From contig CP064963.1 of the NCBI GenBank assembly GCA_016699165.1, forward strand, positions 1,798,001-1,862,000: DNA of 64,000 bases. The letters run 5' to 3'. This DNA is from Candidatus Melainabacteria bacterium. Its GTDB lineage: Bacteria > Cyanobacteriota > Vampirovibrionia > Obscuribacterales > Obscuribacteraceae. Shown here piece after piece: positions 9,558-17,959 of this stretch. The position numbers and the translations under genes were made by a program. A model generated the notes under the pieces. It saw nothing but the letters and a program-made list of their open reading frames with translations, made no database searches and had not been told where the DNA came from. Every line of letters starts with the position of its first letter. The stretch's first letter is position 1.

Positions 9558-9914
9558 CTAGACTACAAGCTCACTTCCAATAGGCGAAATGATAATTTCT
9601 TTTTCTTCGATCTCGGTATCACTCTCGGTGCCACAAGAAATCATCCAAATAACCGATACCAGTTTGCCTGAAAAGCTATAGGGACCTGCAGGCGCATTGA
9701 GACGAAATTTTCCTTTACCGCGGGTGCTACCACCAGTTGATATTACCGAAGAGTCAGCCCTATAATCGTCTGTGGTGCCTTTACCCATTGTAGTCCAGAC
9801 TAAATCCACAGTTATTTCAGACGAGGGTCTATTGAGGTTATATTTCACTGTTCCTTCAATCACTTCGAAAGGTTGAAAGCATTTTCTAGTGTCTTTTAAA
9901 ATAATTTTGAGCAT
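9558..9914 (-). CDS. Small arrestin-like beta-sandwich protein (tentative)
   Basis: 118 residues. The pattern of beta strands, with PFEVIEGTVKYNL near the start and KFRLNAPAGPYSFSGKLVSVIWMI in the second half, resembles the arrestin/Spo0M/Vps26 type of fold: a 'P...G..V.G.V' opening strand and a '...F.L..P....S..G....W.I' closing pair. The gene overlaps the end of the upstream membrane protein gene by 29 bp, so translation is probably coupled. The fold assignment is by eye and modest; the function is unknown. Confidence 0.6.
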   Translation of the reverse strand: MLKIILKDTRKCFQPFEVIEGTVKYNLNRPSSEITVDLVWTTMGKGTTDDYRADSSVISTGGSTRGKGKFRLNAPAGPYSFSGKLVSVIWMISCGTESDTEIEEKEIIISPIGSELVV

Positions 9915-10905
9915 TTAGATCCTCATCGTCATCTTTGTCTTCATCAGATTCTTTCATCTCAAGTGTCTTTAGTGCATCCTGGTCGCGATATTTGATTGCT
10001 TTTAGATCTGAGGGAGTAACTGGAAAAATAGAAACCAGAAACTCATCTTGAACATCCGGCCATTTAGGAATTTCACCATGAAGATGAAATGACCAGATGA
10101 TTCTATTGTGCGCTGCGTCAAAACTAGGCATTGTCCCTTCAGGTATTTTCAGGCTGGCGTGGCCACTCTTAATTGTAGATTTACTCTTAGTATCAATAAC
10201 AGGAATTGTGATAAAAACATTTTTGTCTGTATAAGTTGAGGTGCCTCGCGTATAGACCGCTTCTTCTCGTCCTTGTAGAGTGATTTTCAAACTATCCATA
10301 GCTTCTGCATTGCCTTGAAACTTCCAGCGCACAGTCACTGTTTGTCCCGGTCTTACCATATTAGTATCTAGAGTGAGCTTAGAGCGCGGATTGAAGAGGG
10401 CCAGAAAAGAATGAAACACACCATATAAAATCACAAGACCAATTAGCACAAAAGGTGACAAGAAGAGCATCAAGCCCCACTCTTGCTTTCCTTGCAACCA
10501 ATCTCTGATTATAAAAACCACAAACGCTGAAACTATTCCGTTCCAAAACAAACATATAAACAAAGAGCCCCAAAGATTTTTGCCAGGAGTACTGACTGGC
10601 TTGAGTTCTCTTTGCCCAGCGCTTGCACCTGCCGGGTTTGCTTGAGATTCAAGCATGGGAACGCCCGACTTACTGCCTGTAATTCCAAGGGCAGCACCAG
10701 GCGAGATGCTTATATAAATAAGAAAAACACCAACTGCCACAAAAGGAATCAAAAACAAAAGCATAGGCCATTGAGGAATAGTCCCTTTGGAGAACATCGA
10801 AACAAACATCAAGACAAGAATACCGTTCCACATTAAAGCGAAGAGTCGCAGGAACCATACCGATCCCTGATTATTTTGATCCGATTTGCCGCGCCTTGTT
10901 GCCAT
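9886..10905 (-). CDS. Membrane protein with C-terminal arrestin-like domain
   Basis: 339 residues. Four hydrophobic helices are visible at about residues 18-40, 45-70, 108-133 and 140-168, arranged as two similar helical hairpins (LFALMWNGILVLMFV and LFICLFWNGIVSAFVVF), suggesting an internal duplication. The C-terminal part (about 170-310) is soluble and beta-rich, with VRPGQTVTVRWKF and HLHGEIPKWPDVQDEF, resembling the arrestin-like pattern of the downstream gene. An acidic tail follows. Overlaps 9558-9914 by 29 bp. The pair probably works together; the role is unknown. Confidence 0.7.
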   Translation of the reverse strand: MATRRGKSDQNNQGSVWFLRLFALMWNGILVLMFVSMFSKGTIPQWPMLLFLIPFVAVGVFLIYISISPGAALGITGSKSGVPMLESQANPAGASAGQRELKPVSTPGKNLWGSLFICLFWNGIVSAFVVFIIRDWLQGKQEWGLMLFLSPFVLIGLVILYGVFHSFLALFNPRSKLTLDTNMVRPGQTVTVRWKFQGNAEAMDSLKITLQGREEAVYTRGTSTYTDKNVFITIPVIDTKSKSTIKSGHASLKIPEGTMPSFDAAHNRIIWSFHLHGEIPKWPDVQDEFLVSIFPVTPSDLKAIKYRDQDALKTLEMKESDEDKDDDEDLNAQNYFKRH

Positions 10906-10934
10906 CGCTAAATTCTAGCAAACAAAAACTATTG

Positions 10935-11465
10935 TCATCTCACCATTTCGCTTACGCCACCGGCCAATAGCACTTTCTCTTTGATTTTGCGAAAAAGCCA
11001 GGGCGGCTCAGGATGTGGCTCGCCCCAAAGTCCAAGATGGGCTTGACGCGCATTTAATTCGAGCTGATTCAATATTTCATCGTGTGGCGAAAACTGTTTG
11101 TACCACCATGCAAATCCGCATCTTACAAGTTCTTGATTCAAAATTCGACCATCAGGCAAAATCACATCGGCTACCAATCGTTTGTACTTATCGCGTTTGC
11201 CTGCACTTATTGTTACTTCTTTTCCGAAGCACAAATTGGAGGCAAATTGTTTGGCACGCATACCAAACGGTTGTCGCTTCTCGGGACAATCTATGCCTTT
11301 AAGCCGAATAGATTCGACTTTGTTTTGGTGCAACACTTTTATAGTATCCCCATCTGCGATACCAACAACCGTGCCCGAAAACGCAGGCGTTTCTATGCAA
11401 AGCCCGGGTAGAGCAAGCAGTAAACAGACCAGGCTCGTGCAAAATGCCTGAATTAGATGCTTAAT
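10935..11465 (-). CDS. Staphylococcal nuclease-like exported nuclease, apparent ATT start
   Basis: 176 residues if read from ATT at 11465. The nuclease fold is clear: GTVVGIADGDTIKV, then IRLKGIDCPE (Arg, Asp and Glu matching the catalytic R35/D40/E43 region) and LVRCGFAWWY (region of R87). The first canonical start, a GTG at 11336, would delete the first beta strands with the calcium-binding DGDT and the secretion signal. Upstream the frame stays open to a stop at 11468-11466. Reading from ATT gives a convincing signal peptide (IKHLIQAFCTS, then VCLLLALPG), and GGCAGG lies 6 nt before the ATT. So the start is either a rare AUU codon or a mutated/mis-sequenced ATG. Family certain; start uncertain. 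Confidence 0.75.
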   Translation of the reverse strand: MKHLIQAFCTSLVCLLLALPGLCIETPAFSGTVVGIADGDTIKVLHQNKVESIRLKGIDCPEKRQPFGMRAKQFASNLCFGKEVTISAGKRDKYKRLVADVILPDGRILNQELVRCGFAWWYKQFSPHDEILNQLELNARQAHLGLWGEPHPEPPWLFRKIKEKVLLAGGVSEMVR

Positions 11466-11555
11466 TTAGTGCCTGCCAGTCTAGATCTTGAATGTTCTAA
11501 TTCAATATCCATCAAAAACAGTTAAGAAAACAACCGGCAAATAATTACAAGCCGC

Positions 11556-12593
11556 TCACTTCTTGCTGTCTTTGGTAATTAGCTTGCCGTCTTTGGTGAC
11601 AGGCTTTGCATCAGCCTCGTTATATAGAAGTTTTATGTTATTGATTCTCTCGTCCATTGCCGTGGCTTCTTCTACTCGCCCCATCTCTTTGAGCATGGCG
11701 GAGTAGTCTTCTAAAACATAAGCAATGCTTATATGCCTTGGGTCAAGCGCTTTTTCACGCAACAAGATGCTTCGTTTAAACATACCTTCGGCATCTTCAT
11801 ACTTTTTCATTTTTCTGTAGACTTCAGCTAAGTTGGCTGCCACCATTGCGATGTTTGGTTGGTTAACGCTTTTTGCCTCGTAAATTGCCATGGAGCGCAA
11901 ATATAGTGGTTCTGCTTGTTCCATTTGACCTTGCTTCTTGTAGAGCGTTCCAAAATTATTCAATGCTCTGGCAACGTACAAGTCGTTGGGTCCGAGTTTC
12001 TCTTGTAAAATTGGAATACCTTTGCGATAGAGCGCAACAGCCTCACCGTAACTTTTTTGTTCTTCTAAAGCTTCAGCCAGATTGACCATATTCTTGCCTA
12101 TATCGCTGTCGTCTGCAGGCAACTTTTTCTGGCGAAGGGCTAGGTTCTTGCGATAATATTCTTCTGCATCTTTATATTTTTCGCGACGCATCAAAATATC
12201 GCAGTAATTGTCTGTTGCAACTGCCACTTTCAAATCATCTGGTCCAAAGTCGCGTTGCTGAATTAACATGGCTCGCTTATAAACTGGCTCAGCAAGAGCA
12301 AACTTAGATTGCATTTTATACATGCCTGCAAGATTGGTCAGACCGACATAAAGGTTGTCGTCTTTAGCAGTCGACTTTCCGGCTTCTTCAATTGCTTCTA
12401 AAAACTTGGCTTCGGCATTTTTATATCTGCCTTTTTTATAGTGTTCGATAGCTTCATTACTTAACTCGTTAAAAACGGCTTGCGAAGCTAGAGCGCCATT
12501 ATTCAATGAACCAAATGATAGGGCGATGAATATTAGCAATAAGAAGGATAGGGTTTTGGAACAACTTAATTTCATAAAGAGATTATCGCTCAC
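11556..12593 (-). CDS. Secreted kinesin-light-chain-like TPR protein
   Basis: 345 residues. A signal peptide covers about residues 1-36 (FLLLIFIALSFGSLNNGALA). It is followed by about six 42-residue TPR units of the kinesin light chain type, with repeated motifs such as EEYYRKNLALRQKKL, PLYLRSMAIYEAK and EGMFKRSILLREKAL, and LGPNDL linkers. These repeats form a protein-binding superhelix. It is exported, probably periplasmic. It follows the hydrogenase-like operon by about 40 bp in the same direction, so readthrough is possible, but no functional link is evident. Confidence 0.85.
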   Translation of the reverse strand: MSDNLFMKLSCSKTLSFLLLIFIALSFGSLNNGALASQAVFNELSNEAIEHYKKGRYKNAEAKFLEAIEEAGKSTAKDDNLYVGLTNLAGMYKMQSKFALAEPVYKRAMLIQQRDFGPDDLKVAVATDNYCDILMRREKYKDAEEYYRKNLALRQKKLPADDSDIGKNMVNLAEALEEQKSYGEAVALYRKGIPILQEKLGPNDLYVARALNNFGTLYKKQGQMEQAEPLYLRSMAIYEAKSVNQPNIAMVAANLAEVYRKMKKYEDAEGMFKRSILLREKALDPRHISIAYVLEDYSAMLKEMGRVEEATAMDERINNIKLLYNEADAKPVTKDGKLITKDSKK

Positions 12594-12632
12594 ATGCTAC
12601 AGAAAAAACAGAGTTGCCATGAGAAAATATAG

Positions 12633-13391
12633 CTACAGGCTCATCGCTTTCTGCAGTCCATGAATGATACTCCAGGGATGAGGGGGACAGCCCGGAATGT
12701 ACACATCTACTGGAAGTATAGAATCCAAGCCATTTGCCTCGGCATAGCCATGCTTGTGAATACCCCCTGAGATTGCGCAAGATCCGCAAGCAATAACCAG
12801 CTTGGGCTCACTCATTGCCTCATAAGTTCTACGCAAAGGCTCATGCATGCCTTTGGGACAGGGTCCGGTGACAAGAAGTGCATCAGCTGCACGCGGTGAA
12901 GCGACTAAACTCAAACCGAATCTAGAGGCGTCAAAAATAGGATTAAAAGCGGCTCCGATTTCAAGATCACAGGCGGAGCAACCAGTTGAAACCACGCGAA
13001 CAGCAAGAGATTGTTTAAAAATACCTTTCTTTTTCTGGTTCAAGCCTGGATCGACAATTTGTGAGCTGAGCTTGCCAAGCACCAAATCATTGCGATTGTC
13101 GGTGGAGGTCGCCGTTGTGAGTGAAGATTTCAACATCCCGCTTGGACAAGTCTCCACGCAAAGATTGCAGCCAATGCAGGCTCCAAGATCTAGTTGAATA
13201 TTTGAAAAATCAGCTTCCACGGCTTCGATTGCGCTGGTGGGACATGTCTCGACGCAGGCTTTGCACCCATTTGTACATTCTTTGTCCAAGGCAAAAGCAG
13301 GCAAACCCAAGGCGTAATTGGGAAGGTCATTAATAATTGTTCTTTGTGATTTGCAGCCAGTGTCTAGCAGCTGTTTTAAAAGTCTAATCAA
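12633..13391 (-). CDS. Ferredoxin-NuoB fusion subunit of hydrogenase-related complex (HyfH-HyfI-like)
   Basis: 252 residues from a TTG start with AAGGAG upstream. The N-terminal half has two [4Fe-4S] motifs (CTNGCKACVETCP, residues about 38-50, and CIGCNLCVETCP, about 72-83), like HyfH/NuoI. The C-terminal half (about 125-252) is the NuoB/HyfI small subunit with CSACDLE, TGPCPKG, CGSCA and PGCPPHP, so the proximal cluster N2-type ligands are present. In E. coli these are two proteins; here they are fused. It is the last gene of the operon, 14 bp after the large subunit. It should pass electrons between a soluble donor and the quinone-site-like large subunit. Family certain; partner unknown. 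Confidence 0.9.
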   Translation of the reverse strand: MIRLLKQLLDTGCKSQRTIINDLPNYALGLPAFALDKECTNGCKACVETCPTSAIEAVEADFSNIQLDLGACIGCNLCVETCPSGMLKSSLTTATSTDNRNDLVLGKLSSQIVDPGLNQKKKGIFKQSLAVRVVSTGCSACDLEIGAAFNPIFDASRFGLSLVASPRAADALLVTGPCPKGMHEPLRRTYEAMSEPKLVIACGSCAISGGIHKHGYAEANGLDSILPVDVYIPGCPPHPWSIIHGLQKAMSL

Positions 13392-13405
13392 ATTTCAACT
13401 ACTCC

Positions 13406-14926
13406 TTACAAATCATGTCCTGAATATGACAAGGCAAAACTTTTATTGCATATCGGAAAATCAGCAAGCAAATTTCCTCTTGCGCAAATAGCCATCGCAG
13501 TCCAATTGTTGAAACTAGGGTCCTTAATTGCATAACGCTCAATGGCGCCATGTGCGTCGGTTTTTACAACATGAATCAACTCGCCCCTGAATGCTTCAGT
13601 GATACCAAAAGCGACTTTGTTTTCGGGCAATTTTACAGGCAGAGCAGATATAACATGATTGGCTTGAAACTCTGTCAAATCATGCTCCTGCAATCTGGCC
13701 AAAACGTCTTCTAGGATTATCAAACTATTAAGCAGTTCTTTGAATCGAATTTTTGTTCGCGCTAAACAATCTCCGTCACCATTTTCTTCAAGTGCCATTT
13801 TAAAATTACTGCGAAAATATGCAGCACTCTCATATGCCGCTCTAGCATCGTATGCAATACCACTTGCTCTAGCACCAACACCAACTAGACCAAAGTCACC
13901 TGCCAAATTATGTGAGATTTTTCCAACTCCAGTTAATCGCTCCGCCACTTGAGCATTATCTAAAAACCATTCGACGATAAACTCTATTTCCAAAGCAAGC
14001 GGCTGGATCAAAGATCGAATGTGCTTAAAATCAAGAATGTTGTCGCCTCTAAATTTACTTCCACCAGGTACAATAAAAGCTCTTAAAAATCGAGAGCCAC
14101 TCAATCTCTCGGCAATCTCAAGTGCATCTCCTCGCAGTCTTGAAAGTATGCTTGCTACTCCCGCACACCCCAAATCGACGGCCATGCCACCAAGATCAAA
14201 AATATGCATTGCAACCCGCTCAGTTTCTAGAGCAGCGATGCGCAATAGATTTTCAGATTCTGAAATATCGAAGTCAAATAAACTTTCAATCGCCCTTGCA
14301 TGCGCAATGGCATTGGCACAAGCGGTATCGCTTGAAGCGGCTTCCACAACATATCTGACTTTTTGCCAGGGCATTTTTGTTATTGTTTTTTCAACACCTC
14401 GGTGTAAATATCCAAATCTCAATTCCAGATTTTGAATATATTCACCCAGACAACTCAATCTAAAATGCCCTGGCTCTATAATTCCTGCATGAACAGGGCC
14501 AACAGGTACTTCGTAAATGCCTTCGCCCGCCACTTTCATAAATCGAAAATCGCGACTGCGATCTTTTCTTTCAGGAGCAAATTCCAATTGCATTTGCAAC
14601 GGTGCAAGCTCAATGTCAAAAGCAGAAGGTACAAAATTGCTTCTTAAACGAGGATGTCCTAATGGTGTCAGATCGAAAAAATCTTTGATAGAGCGCTCAT
14701 ACCAGTGCAACTGAGGAAACTGATCAGAAAAAGAGGTGTAGTTCACACCATCAATCTCGACTATCAGAATTTGACTTTTAGAATGAGTTGGATCTAAAAG
14801 CAGGAAAAATATCTCTTGCCCGGTAAAAGAACTCATCAGCCCAATTCGACAATGCTCTTTACTAAGAAAAGCTTTTATCAAAGATCGAGCTTGATGAATA
14901 TTTGCCCTGATTATTTCTGGAGTCAT
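13406..14926 (-). CDS. Hydrogenase-like large subunit without Ni-Fe ligands (HyfG/HycE-like, Ehr type)
   Basis: 506 residues. The N-terminal ~130 residues match a NuoC-like domain (HWYERSIKDFFDLTPLGHPRL), the rest the NuoD/HycE large subunit (EVPVGPVHAGIIEPGHFR, YLHRGVEKT). In real group 4 [NiFe] hydrogenases, two CxxC motifs bind nickel-iron. Here the first is replaced by SSDTACANA and the last by the ending DFPICNKSFALSYSGHDL, so neither CxxC is present. The protein cannot bind the NiFe centre in the known way and should be regarded as an energy-converting-hydrogenase-related subunit. It overlaps the upstream HyfF-like gene by 4 bp (ATGA). Substrate unknown; electron transfer coupled to ion pumping is inferred from the family. 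Confidence 0.9.
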   Translation of the reverse strand: MTPEIIRANIHQARSLIKAFLSKEHCRIGLMSSFTGQEIFFLLLDPTHSKSQILIVEIDGVNYTSFSDQFPQLHWYERSIKDFFDLTPLGHPRLRSNFVPSAFDIELAPLQMQLEFAPERKDRSRDFRFMKVAGEGIYEVPVGPVHAGIIEPGHFRLSCLGEYIQNLELRFGYLHRGVEKTITKMPWQKVRYVVEAASSDTACANAIAHARAIESLFDFDISESENLLRIAALETERVAMHIFDLGGMAVDLGCAGVASILSRLRGDALEIAERLSGSRFLRAFIVPGGSKFRGDNILDFKHIRSLIQPLALEIEFIVEWFLDNAQVAERLTGVGKISHNLAGDFGLVGVGARASGIAYDARAAYESAAYFRSNFKMALEENGDGDCLARTKIRFKELLNSLIILEDVLARLQEHDLTEFQANHVISALPVKLPENKVAFGITEAFRGELIHVVKTDAHGAIERYAIKDPSFNNWTAMAICARGNLLADFPICNKSFALSYSGHDL

Positions 14927-16365
14927 TTTATCTCTCCCAGTAGTTCGGGTCTAATCACAAAACATAATGCCACCGAAACGATAATGAGCAAAAGCGGAAT
15001 AGCACTATATTTGATGCTGGTGATATTTGTTTTTTCTATTCGAACATTGCCTATGAGCATGCGCCCAATATGATAAATAATGGCAATAAAAGCGATGGTG
15101 AGCGAAACTAAAATAATCACTGCCACCACCGCAAAATGTCGCTCCACACTCAAAGATAAAAGCATCCACTCGCTAATAAAAGTTCCAAATGGCGGCGTGC
15201 CCGTGACGGCAAGTCCTCCCAAAAGCAAGAGAGCTGCGTTTAGTGGTGAAATTTTTAGCAAGCCTGAAATATGCGAAAGTTCTTTAGTCCCACAAATTTG
15301 AATGATATTTCCGGCTGTACAAAATAGAGAAACTTTCACGATGCTGTGATTTAATGCCTGAAGAAAAAAGATCGGAGCTGAGCCAAGCCCTATTGCTACC
15401 ATCATTAATCCGACATTTTCGATACTCGAATAAGCCCATAATCTTTTTAAACCGTGCTGTTTTATGAGGAAAAATGAAGCGGCTAAAACTGTTATCACAC
15501 CAGCCCACAGACACGCCCTGTCACAAGATATGCCACACGATGACAGGTTTGTAATTTTAAGCACTTTGAAGATAGCAAATAGAGCGCAATTTAATAGTGA
15601 CGCTGACAGCATGGCACTGGCTGGAGCCGGTGCCTCTGAATGTGCGTCGGGTAGCCAACTATGCAGCGGAAAAACACCAGATTTAGTACCATAACCAACC
15701 AGACAAAAAATAAAACCGAGCTTTAATAATAATGGTTGAAGCAAAGCGGACTTCGCCTCTAGAATGGCAAAACTGAGCGAGCCACCTTCGACTGCGCCAT
15801 ACTGGCTGGACGCAAAAATGAAAATGGTCCCAAGCAGTGCAAAAGCGATGCCGACACTGCAAATAATCAAATACTTCCAGGTTGCTTCAATAGCATGATT
15901 GGTTCTGGAAAAATAAACAAGTCCAGCCGACAGCAACGATGTTGCCTCGACGCTTATCCAGAGAGTTCCCAAATTTTCAGATACGAACACAGACATCATG
16001 GCAAGTAAAAACAGTAACGAAAAAGAGTAAAACCAACAGATATGTTTTTGTTGGTGAAGCTTGCCATCTTTGAATTCATTTTGGAAAAACAGATAAGACT
16101 GAGTCAAAGCAGTTGCCACAACAAGCACAGTCAAGAGTAAAAATGCGGCAGAGAGTTTAGAGCAAACAATCAAGCTCGAAAAAAAGAGAACAGTCTTATC
16201 ACTCTGCAAAAATGGCAAAAGCACATAAGTCAACAAAATGAGCGACATCCAGCTCGACACGATTGCACAAATACCGCTCAAACTACTTCTGGAAAATAAG
16301 CCCGCACAAAGTGCTCCTAGCAAAGGAAGCAAAAAGGCAGACCAGAAAATAGTTTCCAAACTCAA
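14923..16365 (-). CDS. HyfF/NuoN-like proton-translocating membrane subunit
   Basis: 480 residues from TTG preceded by GAGG. About 14 transmembrane helices, with the antiporter-like motif of complex I proteins in the middle (KSGVFPLHSWLPDAHSEAPAPASAML, near residues 222-247) and NVGLMMVAIGLG further on. A conserved glutamate (VEATSLLSAG, near residue 135) and lysines within helices fit a proton channel. E. coli HyfF is 526 residues. It lies in the operon between HyfE- and HyfG-like genes. Predicted to form part of the membrane ion pump of the complex. Confidence 0.9.
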   Translation of the reverse strand: MSLETIFWSAFLLPLLGALCAGLFSRSSLSGICAIVSSWMSLILLTYVLLPFLQSDKTVLFFSSLIVCSKLSAAFLLLTVLVVATALTQSYLFFQNEFKDGKLHQQKHICWFYSFSLLFLLAMMSVFVSENLGTLWISVEATSLLSAGLVYFSRTNHAIEATWKYLIICSVGIAFALLGTIFIFASSQYGAVEGGSLSFAILEAKSALLQPLLLKLGFIFCLVGYGTKSGVFPLHSWLPDAHSEAPAPASAMLSASLLNCALFAIFKVLKITNLSSCGISCDRACLWAGVITVLAASFFLIKQHGLKRLWAYSSIENVGLMMVAIGLGSAPIFFLQALNHSIVKVSLFCTAGNIIQICGTKELSHISGLLKISPLNAALLLLGGLAVTGTPPFGTFISEWMLLSLSVERHFAVVAVIILVSLTIAFIAIIYHIGRMLIGNVRIEKTNITSIKYSAIPLLLIIVSVALCFVIRPELLGEIK

Positions 16366-16382
16366 AACAAAAACCTCATGTC

Positions 16383-17024
16383 TTAGTCTTTCAGCGAAGT
16401 CAAAAGGGTGACATCAATGTGCTCGAAGCTATGTTTAATTCTAAAGATGAGCAACCCAGAAATCATTACCGCTACAAATACATCCAGAAAAATTCCCATC
16501 TCAACAAATAGTGGCATTCCACTTGCCTGGGTTAAGGCAAAAAGGAAAATTCCATTTTCCATGGTCAAAAAGCCTAGAACTTGACTAATAGCCAGTCTGC
16601 GTGTGAGCATAAAAAGTATTCCGGTAAGAATCAAAGAAATGCCGGCTGTCCCTCCAGCAGAAAAATCTTCCAGTTTACTCAAATGGGGAAGTTGACATGA
16701 CAGAATCTGAGCAAAGATCAAAAGTAACACACTAAGATGCATCGCTAGTGGATGAGGCAAGAATGTACCGGTATCACGAGCAGTGCCGATGCGTTTGGTC
16801 AACCACAAAAGAAATAGCGACAGCCCCATAGTTTTGACAATAAATATTACTAGAGCCAAAATATAGTGTTTATGCTCGTTTTCAACATATGCAAAGACGC
16901 ATGTTGTCAGGGCAATCAATAAGGTTTGAAACGAATAAAAAATAATATTGGATCTCACCTGCCCTGTTCCAACCATAAGAACAGCCATAATGGCAGAAGA
17001 AAGAATAAGGAGTGTGAAAATCAT
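16383..17024 (-). CDS. HyfE-like membrane subunit
   Basis: 213 residues with about six transmembrane helices, the size of E. coli HyfE (216). Its C-terminal half resembles NuoK (RRLAISQVLGFLTMENGIFLFAL, with a buried Glu; GMPLFVEMGIFLDVFVAVMISGL). Overlaps the upstream HyfC-like gene by 4 bp (ATGA). Supplies a NuoK-like small pump subunit to the complex. Confidence 0.88.
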   Translation of the reverse strand: MIFTLLILSSAIMAVLMVGTGQVRSNIIFYSFQTLLIALTTCVFAYVENEHKHYILALVIFIVKTMGLSLFLLWLTKRIGTARDTGTFLPHPLAMHLSVLLLIFAQILSCQLPHLSKLEDFSAGGTAGISLILTGILFMLTRRLAISQVLGFLTMENGIFLFALTQASGMPLFVEMGIFLDVFVAVMISGLLIFRIKHSFEHIDVTLLTSLKD

Positions 17025-17959
17025 GTTCTACCTCTCAAAGCAACGATGCAAGCGAACATTCCCATAGTCAATGCATAGGCAATAAAATCGGGGCATTTGG
17101 TCCATTTCAATTTAACTAAAACAGTCTCGAGCATGGCCAAGACCGCCGCCAGGAAAAACATTCCGATCACACTAAAAAAGAGTGTCAACCATTCATTCGA
17201 TGGTAGAAAGGCCGAAACTGCATGCAAGAAACATTGAACACTCAAGCCAAAGAAAAGAGTCAACTTTAGCGCGTAAGAATATTCGCACAAAGCTAGATTT
17301 CGTCCTGAAGCCTCAATAATCATAGCTTCATGCACCATGGTCAATTCAAGATGAGTATTTGGATCATCAACAGGCATACGTGACAATTCAACTAAAGCAG
17401 TAATAAATAATCCCAGTGAAGCAAAAATCCAGACCGCTGGATTGTCTGAATTTACCGCAGTTTTGAAAGCAAACATCTCACTCATAACGTTTGAATTAAT
17501 AAGCAGACCTGGAGCCAAAAGACAAAGAACCAAAGACGGTTCTACCAGAAAAGACAACGCCGCTTCGCGACTTCCACTAAAAGCACCAAATGGCGAGCCC
17601 GTATCGAGCGCGCTAAGTATGTTAAAAAATCGCGCAGCGGCAAGCAAATAAACAAGTAAGAATAAATCCAGCCCCATTATCATAGGAGAAAAATTCAACC
17701 AAGGCACTGATAGAATCAGATAAGTGGCGATACAAAAATTTAACAGAATGCCGAATCTGAATAAAAAACTGGCGTCTTCGCTCAAAATTTGAGTCTTATT
17801 CCATAATTTCAAAACATTGAAAAATGGCTGTAACAGTGGCGCGCCTATTCTGTTTTGCAGTTTTGCCTTAATCTTCTGTAGAAACCCCATTAATAACAAG
17901 GGTAAAATTAAGATCATGATTGAATAAACTATATAGCTCACCACACTAACTCCAAACAA
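17021..17959 (-). CDS. HyfC/NuoH-like membrane subunit
   Basis: 312 residues from TTG, with about eight transmembrane helices. NuoH/HyfC signature features are present: KAKLQNRIGAPLLQPFFNVLKLWNK near residues 30-54 (the 'GR.GP...QP..D..KL' region), SREAALSFLVEPSLVL and SRMPVDDPNTHLELTMVHEAM, with the conserved acidic residues at the interface to the large subunit. Its start lies inside the end of the HyfB-like gene (22-bp overlap). It links the hydrophilic arm to the pump modules. Confidence 0.9.
   Translation of the reverse strand: MFGVSVVSYIVYSIMILILPLLLMGFLQKIKAKLQNRIGAPLLQPFFNVLKLWNKTQILSEDASFLFRFGILLNFCIATYLILSVPWLNFSPMIMGLDLFLLVYLLAAARFFNILSALDTGSPFGAFSGSREAALSFLVEPSLVLCLLAPGLLINSNVMSEMFAFKTAVNSDNPAVWIFASLGLFITALVELSRMPVDDPNTHLELTMVHEAMIIEASGRNLALCEYSYALKLTLFFGLSVQCFLHAVSAFLPSNEWLTLFFSVIGMFFLAAVLAMLETVLVKLKWTKCPDFIAYALTMGMFACIVALRGRT

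Noticed and set aside
12583..12789. 68-codon minus-strand ORF at the end of the Ehr operon
   Set aside because: It overlaps the conserved NuoB-type coding region in another frame.
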